A program made the translations under genes and the position numbers. Positions 1 through 9,116 of a DNA stretch of 58,769 nt are shown piece after piece. The stretch spans positions 1 to 58,769 of the forward strand of contig CABYJX010000005.1 in assembly GCA_902519405.1 (NCBI GenBank). Direction: 5' to 3'. The stretch comes from an uncultured Gammaproteobacteria bacterium (GTDB taxonomy: Bacteria > Pseudomonadota > Gammaproteobacteria > Pseudomonadales > Halieaceae). The notes beneath the pieces were generated by a model, which made no database searches, was not told the origin of the DNA, and was given only the letters and a program-made list of their open reading frames with translations. Numbering within the stretch: the stretch's first letter is position 1; each line of letters starts with the position of its first letter.

Positions 1-23
1 GGTTGCATTCTTAAATTAAACAA

Positions 24-39
24 CTGAATATACATACAG
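24..39 (+). promoter_or_regulatory. LexA (SOS) box upstream of recA
   Basis: A 16-base element reads CTGA-N8-ACAG, one mismatch from the gammaproteobacterial LexA consensus CTGT-N8-ACAG, with an AT-rich alternating centre. It lies about 90 bases before the recA start. LexA bound here would repress recA until DNA damage. The matching -35 and -10 hexamers around it are weak, so the exact promoter is not assigned. Confidence 0.8.
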
Positions 40-128
40 TAGTTTGTGAGGAAAGCTATTCCAGTTACCTAAACCAGACACAAACTCACCGAGGTAGTAT
101 TGATTTAACTAGATGAGAGGCAAACAGC

Positions 129-1178
129 ATGGACGCAAATCGAAAGAAAGCACTTGAGGCTGCATTAAGTCAAATTGAACGACAGTTTGGTAAAGGTACA
201 GCAATGAGAATGGGCGATGACGAGCGACAGGCTATCCCTTCAATCTCGACTGGTTCGTTAGGGCTAGACATAGCACTTGGTATCGGAGGACTGCCCAAAG
301 GTCGAATCTGCGAAATTTATGGGCCCGAGTCGTCCGGAAAGACTACTCTTACGCTGCAGGTTATTGCAGAGGCTCAAAAAAGTGGGGGGACGGCCGCTTT
401 CATCGATGCGGAGCACGCACTCGATCCGACGTATGCGGAAAAACTGGGCGTTCAAATTGATGATCTAGTTGTTTCCCAGCCGGATACTGGGGAGCAAGCG
501 TTGGAAGTTGCTGAGCTCTTAGTCCGATCTGGAGGGGTTGATGTAATAGTGATCGATTCCGTCGCCGCACTCACCCCGCGCGCTGAGATTGAGGGTGATA
601 TGGGAGATTCGCATGTGGGACTGCAGGCGCGACTCTTAAGCCAGGCCATGCGCAAACTAACTGGAGCGATTAAACAAACAAATTGTCTGGTGATTTTTAT
701 TAATCAGATACGGATGAAAATAGGAGTAATGTTTGGCAATCCAGAAACAACGACCGGTGGCAATGCACTAAAATTTTACTCCTCTGTTCGGTTGGATATC
801 AGGCGAATAGGAGCAGTGAAGGATGGAGACGAGGTAGTAGGCAATGAGACTCGTGTCAAAGTCGTTAAGAATAAGGTAGCTCCTCCATTTAAGAAGGCAG
901 AATTTCAAATTATGTACGGGAGTGGAATTTACCATATGGGAGAGCTTATCGACTGGGGTGTTAAACTTAATTTCCTAGACAAATCTGGAGCTTGGTATTC
1001 CTATAACGGAGATAAGATAGGACAGGGTAAAGCAAACTCCGCTAGATTTCTAGAAGAAAATCAAGATATTGCAAATGAGATTGAATCTAAAATACGAGGC
1101 GAACTATTAGCGGTCACTGTCGATGAAGCAGATGAGATATCGGAGGGATCTGAAGAGACAGAGGATCTAGGACAGTAA
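129..1178 (+). CDS. recA: Recombinase RecA
   Basis: RecA forms ATP-dependent filaments on single-stranded DNA, drives homologous recombination and triggers LexA self-cleavage. The 349-residue length is normal for the family. Visible features are the Walker A loop GPESSGKT at residues 66-73, the Walker B strand VIVIDSV, the [20 protein letters not shown] region covering loop L2, and an acidic C-terminal tail ([16 protein letters not shown]). The ATG is preceded by GAGAGG at good spacing. An upstream LexA box indicates SOS control, and recX follows after a hairpin, as in many gammaproteobacteria. Identification is secure. Confidence 0.99.
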   Translation: MDANRKKALEAALSQIERQFGKGTAMRMGDDERQAIPSISTGSLGLDIALGIGGLPKGRICEIYGPESSGKTTLTLQVIAEAQKSGGTAAFIDAEHALDPTYAEKLGVQIDDLVVSQPDTGEQALEVAELLVRSGGVDVIVIDSVAALTPRAEIEGDMGDSHVGLQARLLSQAMRKLTGAIKQTNCLVIFINQIRMKIGVMFGNPETTTGGNALKFYSSVRLDIRRIGAVKDGDEVVGNETRVKVVKNKVAPPFKKAEFQIMYGSGIYHMGELIDWGVKLNFLDKSGAWYSYNGDKIGQGKANSARFLEENQDIANEIESKIRGELLAVTVDEADEISEGSEETEDLGQ

Positions 1179-1230
1179 CTCTAAGAGGCAAACCCTAATA
1201 TCAAAAACTTCTTTATCCAATCATTCTCAC

Positions 1231-1251
1231 GAGGAGGTTTGGAACCTCCTC
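1231..1251 (+). promoter_or_regulatory. Perfect 9-bp hairpin between recA and recX
   Basis: GAGGAGGTT and AACCTCCTC form a perfect 9-bp inverted repeat around a 3-base loop (TGG). The left arm is a near-ideal Shine-Dalgarno sequence, which would be buried in the stem. There is no T-run after it, so it is not a classical intrinsic terminator. It lies 52 bases after the recA stop and before all plausible recX starts. It may limit read-through or translation into recX; this role is inferred. Confidence 0.55.
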
Positions 1252-1277
1252 ATAAACGAAAATCGATTATCGTGCCT

Positions 1278-1733
1278 ATGAAAGACTGTGTTACAGATAT
1301 CAAGAAAAAAATTCGTAGGCAAGCTATAAATCTTCTTTCTCGTCGAGAGCATACCTGTTACGAGCTTACGGTAAAGTTGAAGGAAAATTTTAAGGCTCTT
1401 AAATATATTGAGGAGGTGGTCGGAAATTTAAGTCGTGAGGGTTTGCAGAGTGATAGCCGCTTCGCTGAGTCCTTTATCCGCTACCGCTTTCAAAAAGGTT
1501 TCGGTCCTATTCGAATTCGCAAGGAGCTTCTGGAGCGGGGTATAGGAGAGGAGCTGCTGGATAAGTCATTAGAATCCGCTGACTACAATTGGGAACAACA
1601 TGCTTCGGAAGTACTCGAAAAGAAGTTTGGCAATTCTATTTGCGGTGAGTTTAAGGAGACAGCAAAAAGGATTCGGTTTTTGGAACAAAGAGGCTTCTCT
1701 CTAGAGCAATGCCATCAAAGTTTAAATCTGTAA
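1278..1733 (+). CDS. recX: Regulatory protein RecX
   Basis: RecX is a small helical protein that binds RecA filaments and dampens recombinase activity. This 151-residue reading has the expected three-helix repeats: a first block around RRQAINLLSRREHTCYEL, a second with the typical LQSDSRFAESFIRYR signature, and a third after YNWEQHASEVLEKKFG. The ATG at 1278 gives the usual family length. A TTG at 1239 and a GTG at 1272 are in frame; the TTG sits within the hairpin and one base after its Shine-Dalgarno-like arm, too close to be used normally. Gene order directly after recA supports the call. Confidence 0.93.
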   Translation: MKDCVTDIKKKIRRQAINLLSRREHTCYELTVKLKENFKALKYIEEVVGNLSREGLQSDSRFAESFIRYRFQKGFGPIRIRKELLERGIGEELLDKSLESADYNWEQHASEVLEKKFGNSICGEFKETAKRIRFLEQRGFSLEQCHQSLNL

Positions 1734-1814
1734 AATTCTTTAGTCCTGGTTTGATAAATATCTATCACTCAGGTCTCCGAAGTTAGAGGCCCTTCAGTAT
1801 ATGTTAAAATTAAG

Positions 1815-1841
1815 TTGTTCTAAGACCGGCTCCGTTATAAT
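1815..1841 (+). promoter_or_regulatory. Candidate sigma-70 promoter for the permease
   Basis: A perfect TATAAT lies at 1836-1841, 34 bases before the permease ATG. A TTGTTC hexamer lies 15 bases upstream of it, slightly shorter than the preferred 17. Judged by eye only. Confidence 0.4.
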
Positions 1842-1874
1842 AATGAGAGTCGACTTACCTAGATAATGATCTAA

Positions 1875-3183
1875 ATGGAAAGATATATGTCCCGAAGTAT
1901 TGGCTTTTGGCGTTGCTGGGCTCTGGTCGTAGGAAGTATGATAGGAAGCGGAGTATTCATGCTTCCCGCTGTACTTGCGCCCTATGGGAAGTATAGCGTA
2001 TTGGGCTGGCTCATTTCTGGTGGCGGTACAATTTTAATTGCGCTGACGTTGGGCAGCCTTGCAAGTCGATCTCCGCATCTTGGAGGACCCTATGCCTATG
2101 TACGGGAAGCCTTTGGAGAGATACCAGGTTTCTATGTAGGCTGGGGCCATTGGATATCCTATGTGCTTGCCACAGCTTCCATAGCAGTAGCCTTTGTTGG
2201 CTATCTGGTGTTCTTTTTACCCATGATAGGTTCTGACCCAGCGTTAGCAGGGGGGGTCGCAATCGTATTGATCTGGATTACCACCGGCGTGAATATCTCA
2301 GGAGTCGGATCCGTTGGCGTTCTGCAGCTAGTCACCACACTATTAAAATTACTACCGCTATTTATCGTTGCGATAGGAGGAATCTTTCTAGGGGATTTCC
2401 AATCGGTTCCAGCAAAAAATCCAGAGGATCAATCATTCTTAATGCTGATAGCAAGTATGGTAATGATCACAATGTGGGCTTACACAGGGATTGAAAACGG
2501 ATCAGTGCCGGCTGATGACGTCATTGATCCAGAAAGAACAATACCAAGAGCATTATTATTTGGAACACTCACTGGCACTGCAATATACGTCGCAGCAGGC
2601 ATTGGTGTAATGGCACTAGTGCCTTTAGACGATCTTGGGAATTCTACTGCACCATTTGCCGATGCGGCAGTCTATATACTAGGGACAGTAGGGGCTTCTG
2701 TCGTGGCCGTTGGAGCTATGATTTCAACCCTTGGTGCGATGAACGGGAATACCTTAGCTGCTGGGATGTTAAGTCGCGCTATTTCACTTGATAGGTTATT
2801 TCCTATTCAGATGGGCCGGCTTAATGGTCGGGGGGGTACCTCAATTTTCTTTGGTGCTGGCCGGGTTAATTGCGTCAGTATTGATTGCCATGAATTTTAG
2901 CCGTGGTCTGGTAGCAATTTTTGAATTACTGATCTTGCTTTCTACTCTTGCGACACTTCTTCCTTACGCAGCATCAGCGTTGGCCGAATTAGTGCTACTG
3001 CAAAGAAAAGAATCCAGGAGAAAAATTACAGAGTCGATGACAAAATTAATTGCGATCTTGGCGTTACTCTTTTCAGTATTTGCCATTTTAGGAAGTGGCT
3101 TAGAGATTGCCATTCAGGGATTCATCTTGCTTTTGTTGGGGACGCCAGTCTGGTATTTCTCGCGTCGATCCTATGGCAATTAA
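1875..3183 (+). pseudogene. APC-family amino acid permease, frameshifted at a G7 run
   Basis: The gene encodes an APC-superfamily amino acid/polyamine transporter related to AdiC and YjeH. The first part (1875-2900 frame) has the family entry motif GSMIGSGVFMLPAVLAPYG in helix 1 and nine or so membrane segments. At 2830-2836 there is a run of seven G. Reading on in the same frame gives about 20 unrelated residues and a stop; removing one G gives RLNGRGVPQFSLVLAG and continues through the last helices to the stop at 3183. The restored protein would be about 435 residues, the usual family size. Either a real frameshift, a phase-variable tract, or a sequencing error. An internal ATG at 1887 is an alternative start. 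Confidence 0.85.
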
Positions 3184-3348
3184 TAATTGATGTAAACATA
3201 CCTTAGTCCTTAATAAAGTGAAGGCGCTACTTGAACCAGTCCAAAGACATGAAAAAAAAATTAGATCGAATTATCCTTTAAAATTCACATATTCTTAACT
3301 TGTTCAGGTAGCGTCGAAGAGTATGATCGCGTCTTTGAAAAATTTGGT

Positions 3349-4683
3349 ATGAGAAGTAAGACGATGTCTACTCCACTCAATTTGACATCGTTGCTTTTTT
3401 CTACGGCTCTTCTTTTAGTTGGCCATGGTATGCAGCTCACCATGTTGCCTCTAAAGGCTCAAGGCTTAAATATACCGGACTTCATAATCGCAGCAACTGC
3501 ATCAGGATATTTTCTTGGCTTTATTGCTGGTTGTATGTTGTCTCCTTATATGATTTTTCGTGTTGGTCATATCCGGTATTTTGGATCACTAGCAGCGCTT
3601 TTTTTAAGTGCGCTTCTCGTGCTGAGTATTACGGAGAACTGGGGATTGTGGCTTCTGATGAGATTTGTCATGGGAGCTGCCATCAGCGGACTTTATTCTG
3701 TAATAGAGAGTTGGTTAAATTCACAGACTAACGAATTTAATCGCGGCAAGATACTCTCTATCTACGCCTTTATAGTTCTAGGGGCCATGGCTTTGGGACA
3801 ATTTATAATTGGCGTCCTTGTAATTAATTCCTCTGTGCCTTTTATTCTAGCATCAATATTTATTGCCCTGTCGATTGTGCCACTAGGACTTTCTGACACG
3901 CACCCGCCAAATTCAGTGCATCCGCCCAGATTAGACTTTGCCCTTTTATATCGACGCTCAAAAACCGCGTTTGCTGGAACAATTCTCACAGGTGTAGTAA
4001 TAGGAAGTTTTTGGTCTCTGGGGCCGATTTTTGCGGCTAGGGTTTCAAGCGATGTGACTGAAGCTACTCGCCTTGTCGCATTTGCACTCATTGGAGGAGC
4101 ATGTTTTCAATACCCCATCGGTTGGCTCTCCGATCGTTTTGATAGAAGATTTATAATGTTTCTTCTATGTCTATTTGGAGCAATTAGTTGTTGTGTAGTT
4201 GCATTGATGGCTGGTACACAGTATCAGCTTTTAGCCATGTTGTTATTTGGTGGAACCACTTTGCCTATATACGCCCTATCTTTGGCTACGGCAGCTGATA
4301 ATTCTGCGGAAGAGGAATTTATTGTGCTGGGAACTTCTGTGATTTTACTCAATGCATTGGGATCAGCGATTGCTCCTTTGCTGCTGGGTTCTGTTATGTC
4401 ATTGTATGGTGCACCCGCGCTTTTTTGGTGTTTTAGTGGAATATGTCTATTTCTTACAGCGTATATTTTTTATCAGTATCGCGATCAATCAACCGCATCG
4501 CCCGACGAACAATTGCCTTTTAACGTGTTCCCTCAGGACATTGCACCGTTAGGCCTTGATCTAGATCCGAGGGGGCCTGGAGAGGTAGAGGATTATTTTG
4601 AGATTGACGATATGGATTCCTCCTTGGAGGATTTTCATGACATTCCTTATCCTGAGCAGATGAGACCTAATGCCATTATTTAG
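3349..4683 (+). CDS. MFS transporter, YcaD-like
   Basis: This is a 444-residue major facilitator protein with about twelve hydrophobic segments. It resembles the YcaD branch: an N-half with LGFIAGCMLSPYMIFRVGHIR, the loop ESWLNSQTNEFNRGKILSIYAF and a C-half loop with the MFS motif WLSDRFDRRFI. The substrate is unknown. An unusual acidic C-terminal tail of about 50 residues follows the last helix, with repeated Asp/Glu (VEDYFEIDDMDSSLEDFHD). The start could also be the ATG at 3364. Its stop overlaps the converging DUF3014 gene by 4 bases. Confidence 0.88.
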   Translation: MRSKTMSTPLNLTSLLFSTALLLVGHGMQLTMLPLKAQGLNIPDFIIAATASGYFLGFIAGCMLSPYMIFRVGHIRYFGSLAALFLSALLVLSITENWGLWLLMRFVMGAAISGLYSVIESWLNSQTNEFNRGKILSIYAFIVLGAMALGQFIIGVLVINSSVPFILASIFIALSIVPLGLSDTHPPNSVHPPRLDFALLYRRSKTAFAGTILTGVVIGSFWSLGPIFAARVSSDVTEATRLVAFALIGGACFQYPIGWLSDRFDRRFIMFLLCLFGAISCCVVALMAGTQYQLLAMLLFGGTTLPIYALSLATAADNSAEEEFIVLGTSVILLNALGSAIAPLLLGSVMSLYGAPALFWCFSGICLFLTAYIFYQYRDQSTASPDEQLPFNVFPQDIAPLGLDLDPRGPGEVEDYFEIDDMDSSLEDFHDIPYPEQMRPNAII

Positions 4684-5594
4684 GGTTGTTTTGGGTCCTC
4701 AATTAACAAGGTTTTTAGCTCTTTAGCTATAGACTGTATTTTCTCCGTATTTTTTGGCCCCATACGCAAGAGTTGCTTGTGGATCTCGGGCAGAGCTTCC
4801 AAATCTTTATTCAGGAATCGATACACGGCCTCATGTTGCTCAATTGCGATGAGCGTCTCTATCTTAGGAGCAGAGATTATCTTGTCGAGCGAATTTATAA
4901 CCGCGTTATCAAATCTTTCCTGCCGATAGCCTAGCGCTGCGTAAGCCCGCTCTAGATATGTACGATACTCGTGAAAAAGGTCTCTAAGGGTTACTAAATT
5001 TAATGCTAGAAGGACTTCAACGTAGGGGTTGAAGCGGACATATCCCGACGGGTCCATAATAAATTTGCTATCATTTTTGATAATTGGAAATTTATCTTTT
5101 AGCGGTTCCAGTGATAGCAGCCTTGGTATGACGAGACCTTTACTTAAAGAATCGATGATAGCAGCGATTTGTTGAGGAGGGTTTGATCTGTAGGAAGAGT
5201 CTAAAAGTAACGAAGAGTTGCTTAATATCGACAGCTCCCCCTGCATCTTAATCGCCACCTCTTCTTCGTTAAGCAGAAAGTTATTTGAATCTAGTGTATC
5301 ACCCAAAAGGCCAGAGCTAGCAATAGCCTGCTCCTGACTAAAGGAGGATGGTGTATAAGGAATATCCGGAGTGGACGCATCGAGACTATTTGGCATTATT
5401 TCTTCAGTCGTGACGGTTTCATCACTCTCGTTGCTGGCAGTATCGTAATACACATTTTTATAATATAAATAGAGACCAGTTAGAGTCAGAACTGATAGGC
5501 AAATTAGGGCCGCCCAATAAAAAGAACGATTACTTCCTGATGGGGAAATTCGATCTCCCTCGTCGGCACTTATTGAAGATCTCAGATTGGTCAT
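4680..5594 (-). CDS. DUF3014-domain membrane-anchored protein
   Basis: This 304-residue protein has a short cytoplasmic N-terminus, one membrane helix (residues ~22-42), a low-complexity acidic linker and a C-terminal DUF3014 domain. The domain is recognised by the order LGYRQERFDNAVINSLDKII, YRFLNKDLEALPEIHKQLLRMGP near the end. The function of DUF3014 is not known; members are single-pass proteins with a periplasmic helical domain in gammaproteobacteria. The ATG at 5594 has GGGAG eight bases upstream, so it is preferred over the in-frame ATG at 5609, whose G-run touches the start. Confidence 0.85.
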   Translation of the reverse strand: MTNLRSSISADEGDRISPSGSNRSFYWAALICLSVLTLTGLYLYYKNVYYDTASNESDETVTTEEIMPNSLDASTPDIPYTPSSFSQEQAIASSGLLGDTLDSNNFLLNEEEVAIKMQGELSILSNSSLLLDSSYRSNPPQQIAAIIDSLSKGLVIPRLLSLEPLKDKFPIIKNDSKFIMDPSGYVRFNPYVEVLLALNLVTLRDLFHEYRTYLERAYAALGYRQERFDNAVINSLDKIISAPKIETLIAIEQHEAVYRFLNKDLEALPEIHKQLLRMGPKNTEKIQSIAKELKTLLIEDPKQP

Positions 5595-5639
5595 ATTTTT
5601 GACTCCCATCCCCAGAAATTCTTTATCTATAGCTATTTA

Positions 5640-6881
5640 TCAGGAAGAGACTCCGGTTGAAAGCAGTAGGGATTTAAATGTTACGGCATTGTGATCACTT
5701 CCGTCTCTTTCTGGCTCATTTTTAAGACTTAGATTTGGGAAGCGCTCGAATAGCTCAGATAATGTTATAAAGAGCTGTCTCTTAGCTAATGCTGCACCGA
5801 TACAATATCGTGGACCGTAACCAAATAAAATGTCGGGATCAAACTTTCTTTCCACATCAAACCGCTCTGGCTCGTCATAATATGCTGGATCGTAGTCTTT
5901 AAGATGGGGCATCATAAGGATCATTTGTCCTTTTCTCACTGATTTTCCAAGGAGCTTCATGTCATCGGGAGCATACCGGGCGAAGCCCATTTTTGAGGAT
6001 AGGCCCCAGCGACTAATTTCGTTAAAAGCATTAGCGAATGATTCCGCAGAGCGTAGGGCTTTTGAAATCTGATCAGGATTTTTTAACAGCGAGTATACTG
6101 ACCATTGCTGTGCTACTAATGTTGTATCTGCTCCCGCACCTATTAATGCCAGTACTAATGTCACGATATCCCACTCGTTAAATCCTTCATTCTCGACTTC
6201 GATCGCTAGCAGTGTGCTTAGAAAATCATCTCGCTCAGGTTGGTCTCGTCTCTCAGCTATGACTTCTCTAATAATGTCGATAGCTCTGTTGCTATCTGCT
6301 CTAGCGGCCTCTCTTCGTTCATCTGATATCGTCGGATTCCAGGTCTCTGTGAAAGTGAGAATAACCCTTCGAATTGCTGGCCAGTATTTCTCTGGGATCC
6401 CAACCATTCGCGTGATTGAGATAAAGGGAATATGTTGTGCAATTGCATCTATGTAGTCAAACTCCCCAGGTTTACCAAGTTCGTCAAATAACATCTTGAT
6501 ATCGGGCTCGATTTTTGACTGGATTTTATCGACTACATTTCGAGAGAAAGCGGGGGCGGTAACGCGTCTTATAAGCCTATGATGATCGTGGTCTGCTAGA
6601 AGGCTATGCCCGATCATCGCCTTTTCGAAGTTGCTCCATTGATCTTCAGGCGGTCTTTGTGGAGCGAATTCCCAGTCGTAGAAATCCGAGGAAAGGTACT
6701 CTTCCTTCCAGCACCGCATGATGTCATCCATCTGGGTCATAATCCATGCTTGCCATGGCTCATACCAAACTAAAGCACCTCGGCTTAATAGAGCTAGACA
6801 ACCTGGAACTGGGTCGGTCGCATACGTATCGCTATGTGGATTAAAAATGGTTTCAATGGGTGGTAATTCAGATTGATTCAT
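5640..6881 (-). CDS. Cytochrome P450
   Basis: This is a soluble bacterial-type P450 monooxygenase of 413 residues. The haem-binding loop FGYGPRYCIG is present with ligand Cys360, the I-helix oxygen-activation motif AGADTT at 249-254, and the K-helix ExxR as EISR at 288-291. Such enzymes insert oxygen into fatty acids, terpenes or steroids using a ferredoxin and reductase; neither partner gene is in the window. It is divergently oriented from the AttH-like gene, sharing a 147-base intergenic region. Substrate is not predictable from sequence; the neighbours suggest isoprenoid or lipid oxidation. Confidence 0.95.
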   Translation of the reverse strand: MNQSELPPIETIFNPHSDTYATDPVPGCLALLSRGALVWYEPWQAWIMTQMDDIMRCWKEEYLSSDFYDWEFAPQRPPEDQWSNFEKAMIGHSLLADHDHHRLIRRVTAPAFSRNVVDKIQSKIEPDIKMLFDELGKPGEFDYIDAIAQHIPFISITRMVGIPEKYWPAIRRVILTFTETWNPTISDERREAARADSNRAIDIIREVIAERRDQPERDDFLSTLLAIEVENEGFNEWDIVTLVLALIGAGADTTLVAQQWSVYSLLKNPDQISKALRSAESFANAFNEISRWGLSSKMGFARYAPDDMKLLGKSVRKGQMILMMPHLKDYDPAYYDEPERFDVERKFDPDILFGYGPRYCIGAALAKRQLFITLSELFERFPNLSLKNEPERDGSDHNAVTFKSLLLSTGVSS

Positions 6882-6921
6882 AATTACTTCAGCATAATGT
6901 TTTCTTGATTAACAGCGTTAA

Positions 6922-6967
6922 GTTTATCAAAGTATGCCAATTATGTTTATCATAGTTGACGTGGCAT
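6922..6967. promoter_or_regulatory. Repeat-rich divergent intergenic region (candidate operator)
   Basis: Between the divergent P450 and AttH-like genes, GTTTATCA occurs twice as a direct repeat (6922-6929 and 6945-6952, 23 bases apart, about two helical turns). An inverted repeat ATGCCA (6934-6939) / TGGCAT (6962-6967) overlaps them. This pattern would suit a regulator controlling both genes, but no regulator is encoded nearby. Confidence 0.3.
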
Positions 6968-7028
6968 GCTCCAAAAGGCTGTCCCAAGTATTTTCGACTG
7001 CTTTCCAATAGTAACTTAGAGAATCATT

Positions 7029-8156
7029 ATGTTAACAGTTTTAGACGATTATCCAATTCATCAAACCCCTGAACCTTTGGCGCATGTGTCTACAAGCGAT
7101 CACAATTTTTATGATCGATATTGGTATAACGCACATGATCGTGACGGATTATTTTATTTTGGTATCGGGGCATGTCGATATGCCAATCTTGGGATCTTCG
7201 ATTGCAGTCTTAGTATTGCAATCGATGGAGAACAGCACGTATTTCATGGTTCTAGAAGGGCGTCAGAAGAAGCGGGTGATCTGAGCTGCGGACCATTTCG
7301 CATTGAGATACTGGAGCCTATGGGTCGTCACAGAGTTATCTTGCAGGAAAATGAAACTGGTATAAGTTGTGATTTGACTTTTACTCCAACCACAGTTTGT
7401 GTTGAAGAAGGCAGACAGACGTTACGCAACGCGCGTAATGTAGTGATGGACGCGACGCGCTTAGATCAGTTTGGCAAGTGGCAAGGCTGGATCCGTTTCA
7501 GTGGACGAGAAGTGCTGGTTGAGTCTGAATCGACATTTGGTCTTAAAGATCGTTCATGGGGTATTAGACCCGTTGGAGACCGTTACTCGGGGGGAGCTCC
7601 ACTCTCTGATTTTCAGGCGGTACATTTTAATTGGCTGCCAGTTCATTGGAAAAATCGGTGCAGTCTCGCTGGATGGTTTGAGGATGATCAGGGAAACCAG
7701 TGGCATACTGATCAAGCATTTTTGCCTAAGCATGATGAGCTTCAAAATGCTGCTCGCGCTAGCGATCCAGAGTTGCGGATGTTGCAGGGTCGAGTTGATC
7801 ATAAGCTCACAATGATACCTGGTACACGGAGGGCCTCGTCCGGCGTCGTCACCATGAATGATGTTTCAGGTGAATCCCTAACGATTCATGTTAAGCCTGT
7901 CTTAGTGCATAGAATGAAAGGTCTTGGTTACCAACATCCTGATTGGGGGCATGGGCGATGGCAGGGTGAATTGAAAATCGAGGGTGAATCTTGGAGGGAA
8001 GATGATTTGGACCCGTTGGCCCTTGAAAATCTTCATGTTCAGCAAATTATTGTAGCTACCTCTGGGGACGAGATTGGTCATGGGGTATTAGAGCAGCTTC
8101 ACATAGGCCCTTCCAGCAGCTATGGGTTTTATGATTGGTTTGATGGCGCTGTTTAA
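7029..8156 (+). CDS. AttH/CrtC-like lipocalin-fold protein (DUF7064/7065 type)
   Basis: A 375-residue soluble protein without signal peptide or membrane helices, rich in Trp, Gly and beta-type sequence. The segment GLKDRSWGIRP (about residues 172-182), followed by HFNWLPVHW and a long second half, matches the style of AttH / carotenoid 1,2-hydratase (CrtC) type proteins, two stacked lipocalin-like barrels around an RD(R/H)SWG motif. Those proteins bind or hydrate isoprenoid chains; here the biochemical role is unknown. It starts a co-directional run with the ThuA-like and DUF1295 genes and is divergent from the P450, which fits lipid or terpenoid chemistry. Family assignment is from motif memory and moderate. 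Confidence 0.6.
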   Translation: MLTVLDDYPIHQTPEPLAHVSTSDHNFYDRYWYNAHDRDGLFYFGIGACRYANLGIFDCSLSIAIDGEQHVFHGSRRASEEAGDLSCGPFRIEILEPMGRHRVILQENETGISCDLTFTPTTVCVEEGRQTLRNARNVVMDATRLDQFGKWQGWIRFSGREVLVESESTFGLKDRSWGIRPVGDRYSGGAPLSDFQAVHFNWLPVHWKNRCSLAGWFEDDQGNQWHTDQAFLPKHDELQNAARASDPELRMLQGRVDHKLTMIPGTRRASSGVVTMNDVSGESLTIHVKPVLVHRMKGLGYQHPDWGHGRWQGELKIEGESWREDDLDPLALENLHVQQIIVATSGDEIGHGVLEQLHIGPSSSYGFYDWFDGAV

Positions 8157-8222
8157 AGTCAAGGTCTTTTTATTTACCAGTGGTAGATGACTATGTACGT
8201 TTTTTCATAAAGAGATCCAAAT

Positions 8223-9113
8223 GTGAAAAAGACCCTACTTTTTTTGGCACTGTGCATCCCAGCGATATTTTTAGGCTATGTTTGGCATGTCGGCGCATGG
8301 AATCTTATATTTCCTAAGAGTAGCTATGATTCAGTTAAGCCGGCATTACCAGACACTCTTAACCACCCTGCCATATTGGTCTTCAGTAAAACAAACCAGT
8401 TTAGGCATAAAGATAGTATTGAGTCGGGCAAGACCTATTTTGCTGAGCTCGCTTCAAAAAAAGGGTCGGGAATTTTTTTAACTGAAAATGGTGCAGCTTT
8501 CGATTCCGCGACGCTAGCACATTTTGATGCTGTAGTTTTTCTCAATGTAACGGGAGATGTTTTGGATGAATCACAAAAAAAATCATTCCAGTTATGGCTG
8601 ACAAATGGTGGTGGTTGGCTGGGTATTCATGCAGCAGGTGATGGGTCTCATATTAGCTGGGATTGGTACATGGAAAATTTGATTGGAGCTACGTTTACTG
8701 CTCATACGATGGGTCCACAATTTCAGGAGGCAGTAATCCTAAATGAAGCGGTCGATCATCCAGTAATGTTTAGCTTACCCAAGCGATGGATACACCTCGA
8801 GGAATGGTATTCCTGGGATATAAGTCCGAGGCAAAATGGGTTTTATGTTTTTGCCGGCATTGATGAAGAAAGTTACTCCCCTGAAGAGAGGATTTTTTTC
8901 GGTGACATGGACCTGCGAATGGGAGATCATCCTGTTGTTTGGGGGCGCTGCCAGGAAAAAGGAAGATCAGTATATGTCGCCATGGGTCACAATGCAGAAG
9001 CTTTCGAGTCCCCATATATTAGACAACTTCTCTCGAATGCGATCGATTGGCTCGCATCAGAAAAAGTGGCGTCTTCGGATTGCAGCCCATATGTAGGTTC
9101 AAAGGATGAATAA
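8223..9113 (+). CDS. ThuA-like domain protein with N-terminal membrane anchor
   Basis: The 296-residue protein begins with KKTLLFLALCIPAIFLGYVW, a signal peptide or anchor, so the domain is probably periplasmic. The rest is a ThuA-like class-I glutamine-amidotransferase-like fold: ILVFSKTNQFRHKDSI at the first strand, FDAVVFLNVTGDVLDE, the GGGWLGIHAAGDG turn, GATFTAHTMGPQ and a C-terminal HPVVWGR...GRSVYVAMGHNAEAF. ThuA-like proteins occur in sugar-catabolic and cell-envelope settings; the exact reaction is unknown. GTG is the start codon. The DUF1295 gene follows 3 bases later, suggesting one transcript. Confidence 0.85.
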   Translation: MKKTLLFLALCIPAIFLGYVWHVGAWNLIFPKSSYDSVKPALPDTLNHPAILVFSKTNQFRHKDSIESGKTYFAELASKKGSGIFLTENGAAFDSATLAHFDAVVFLNVTGDVLDESQKKSFQLWLTNGGGWLGIHAAGDGSHISWDWYMENLIGATFTAHTMGPQFQEAVILNEAVDHPVMFSLPKRWIHLEEWYSWDISPRQNGFYVFAGIDEESYSPEERIFFGDMDLRMGDHPVVWGRCQEKGRSVYVAMGHNAEAFESPYIRQLLSNAIDWLASEKVASSDCSPYVGSKDE

Positions 9114-9116
9114 GAA

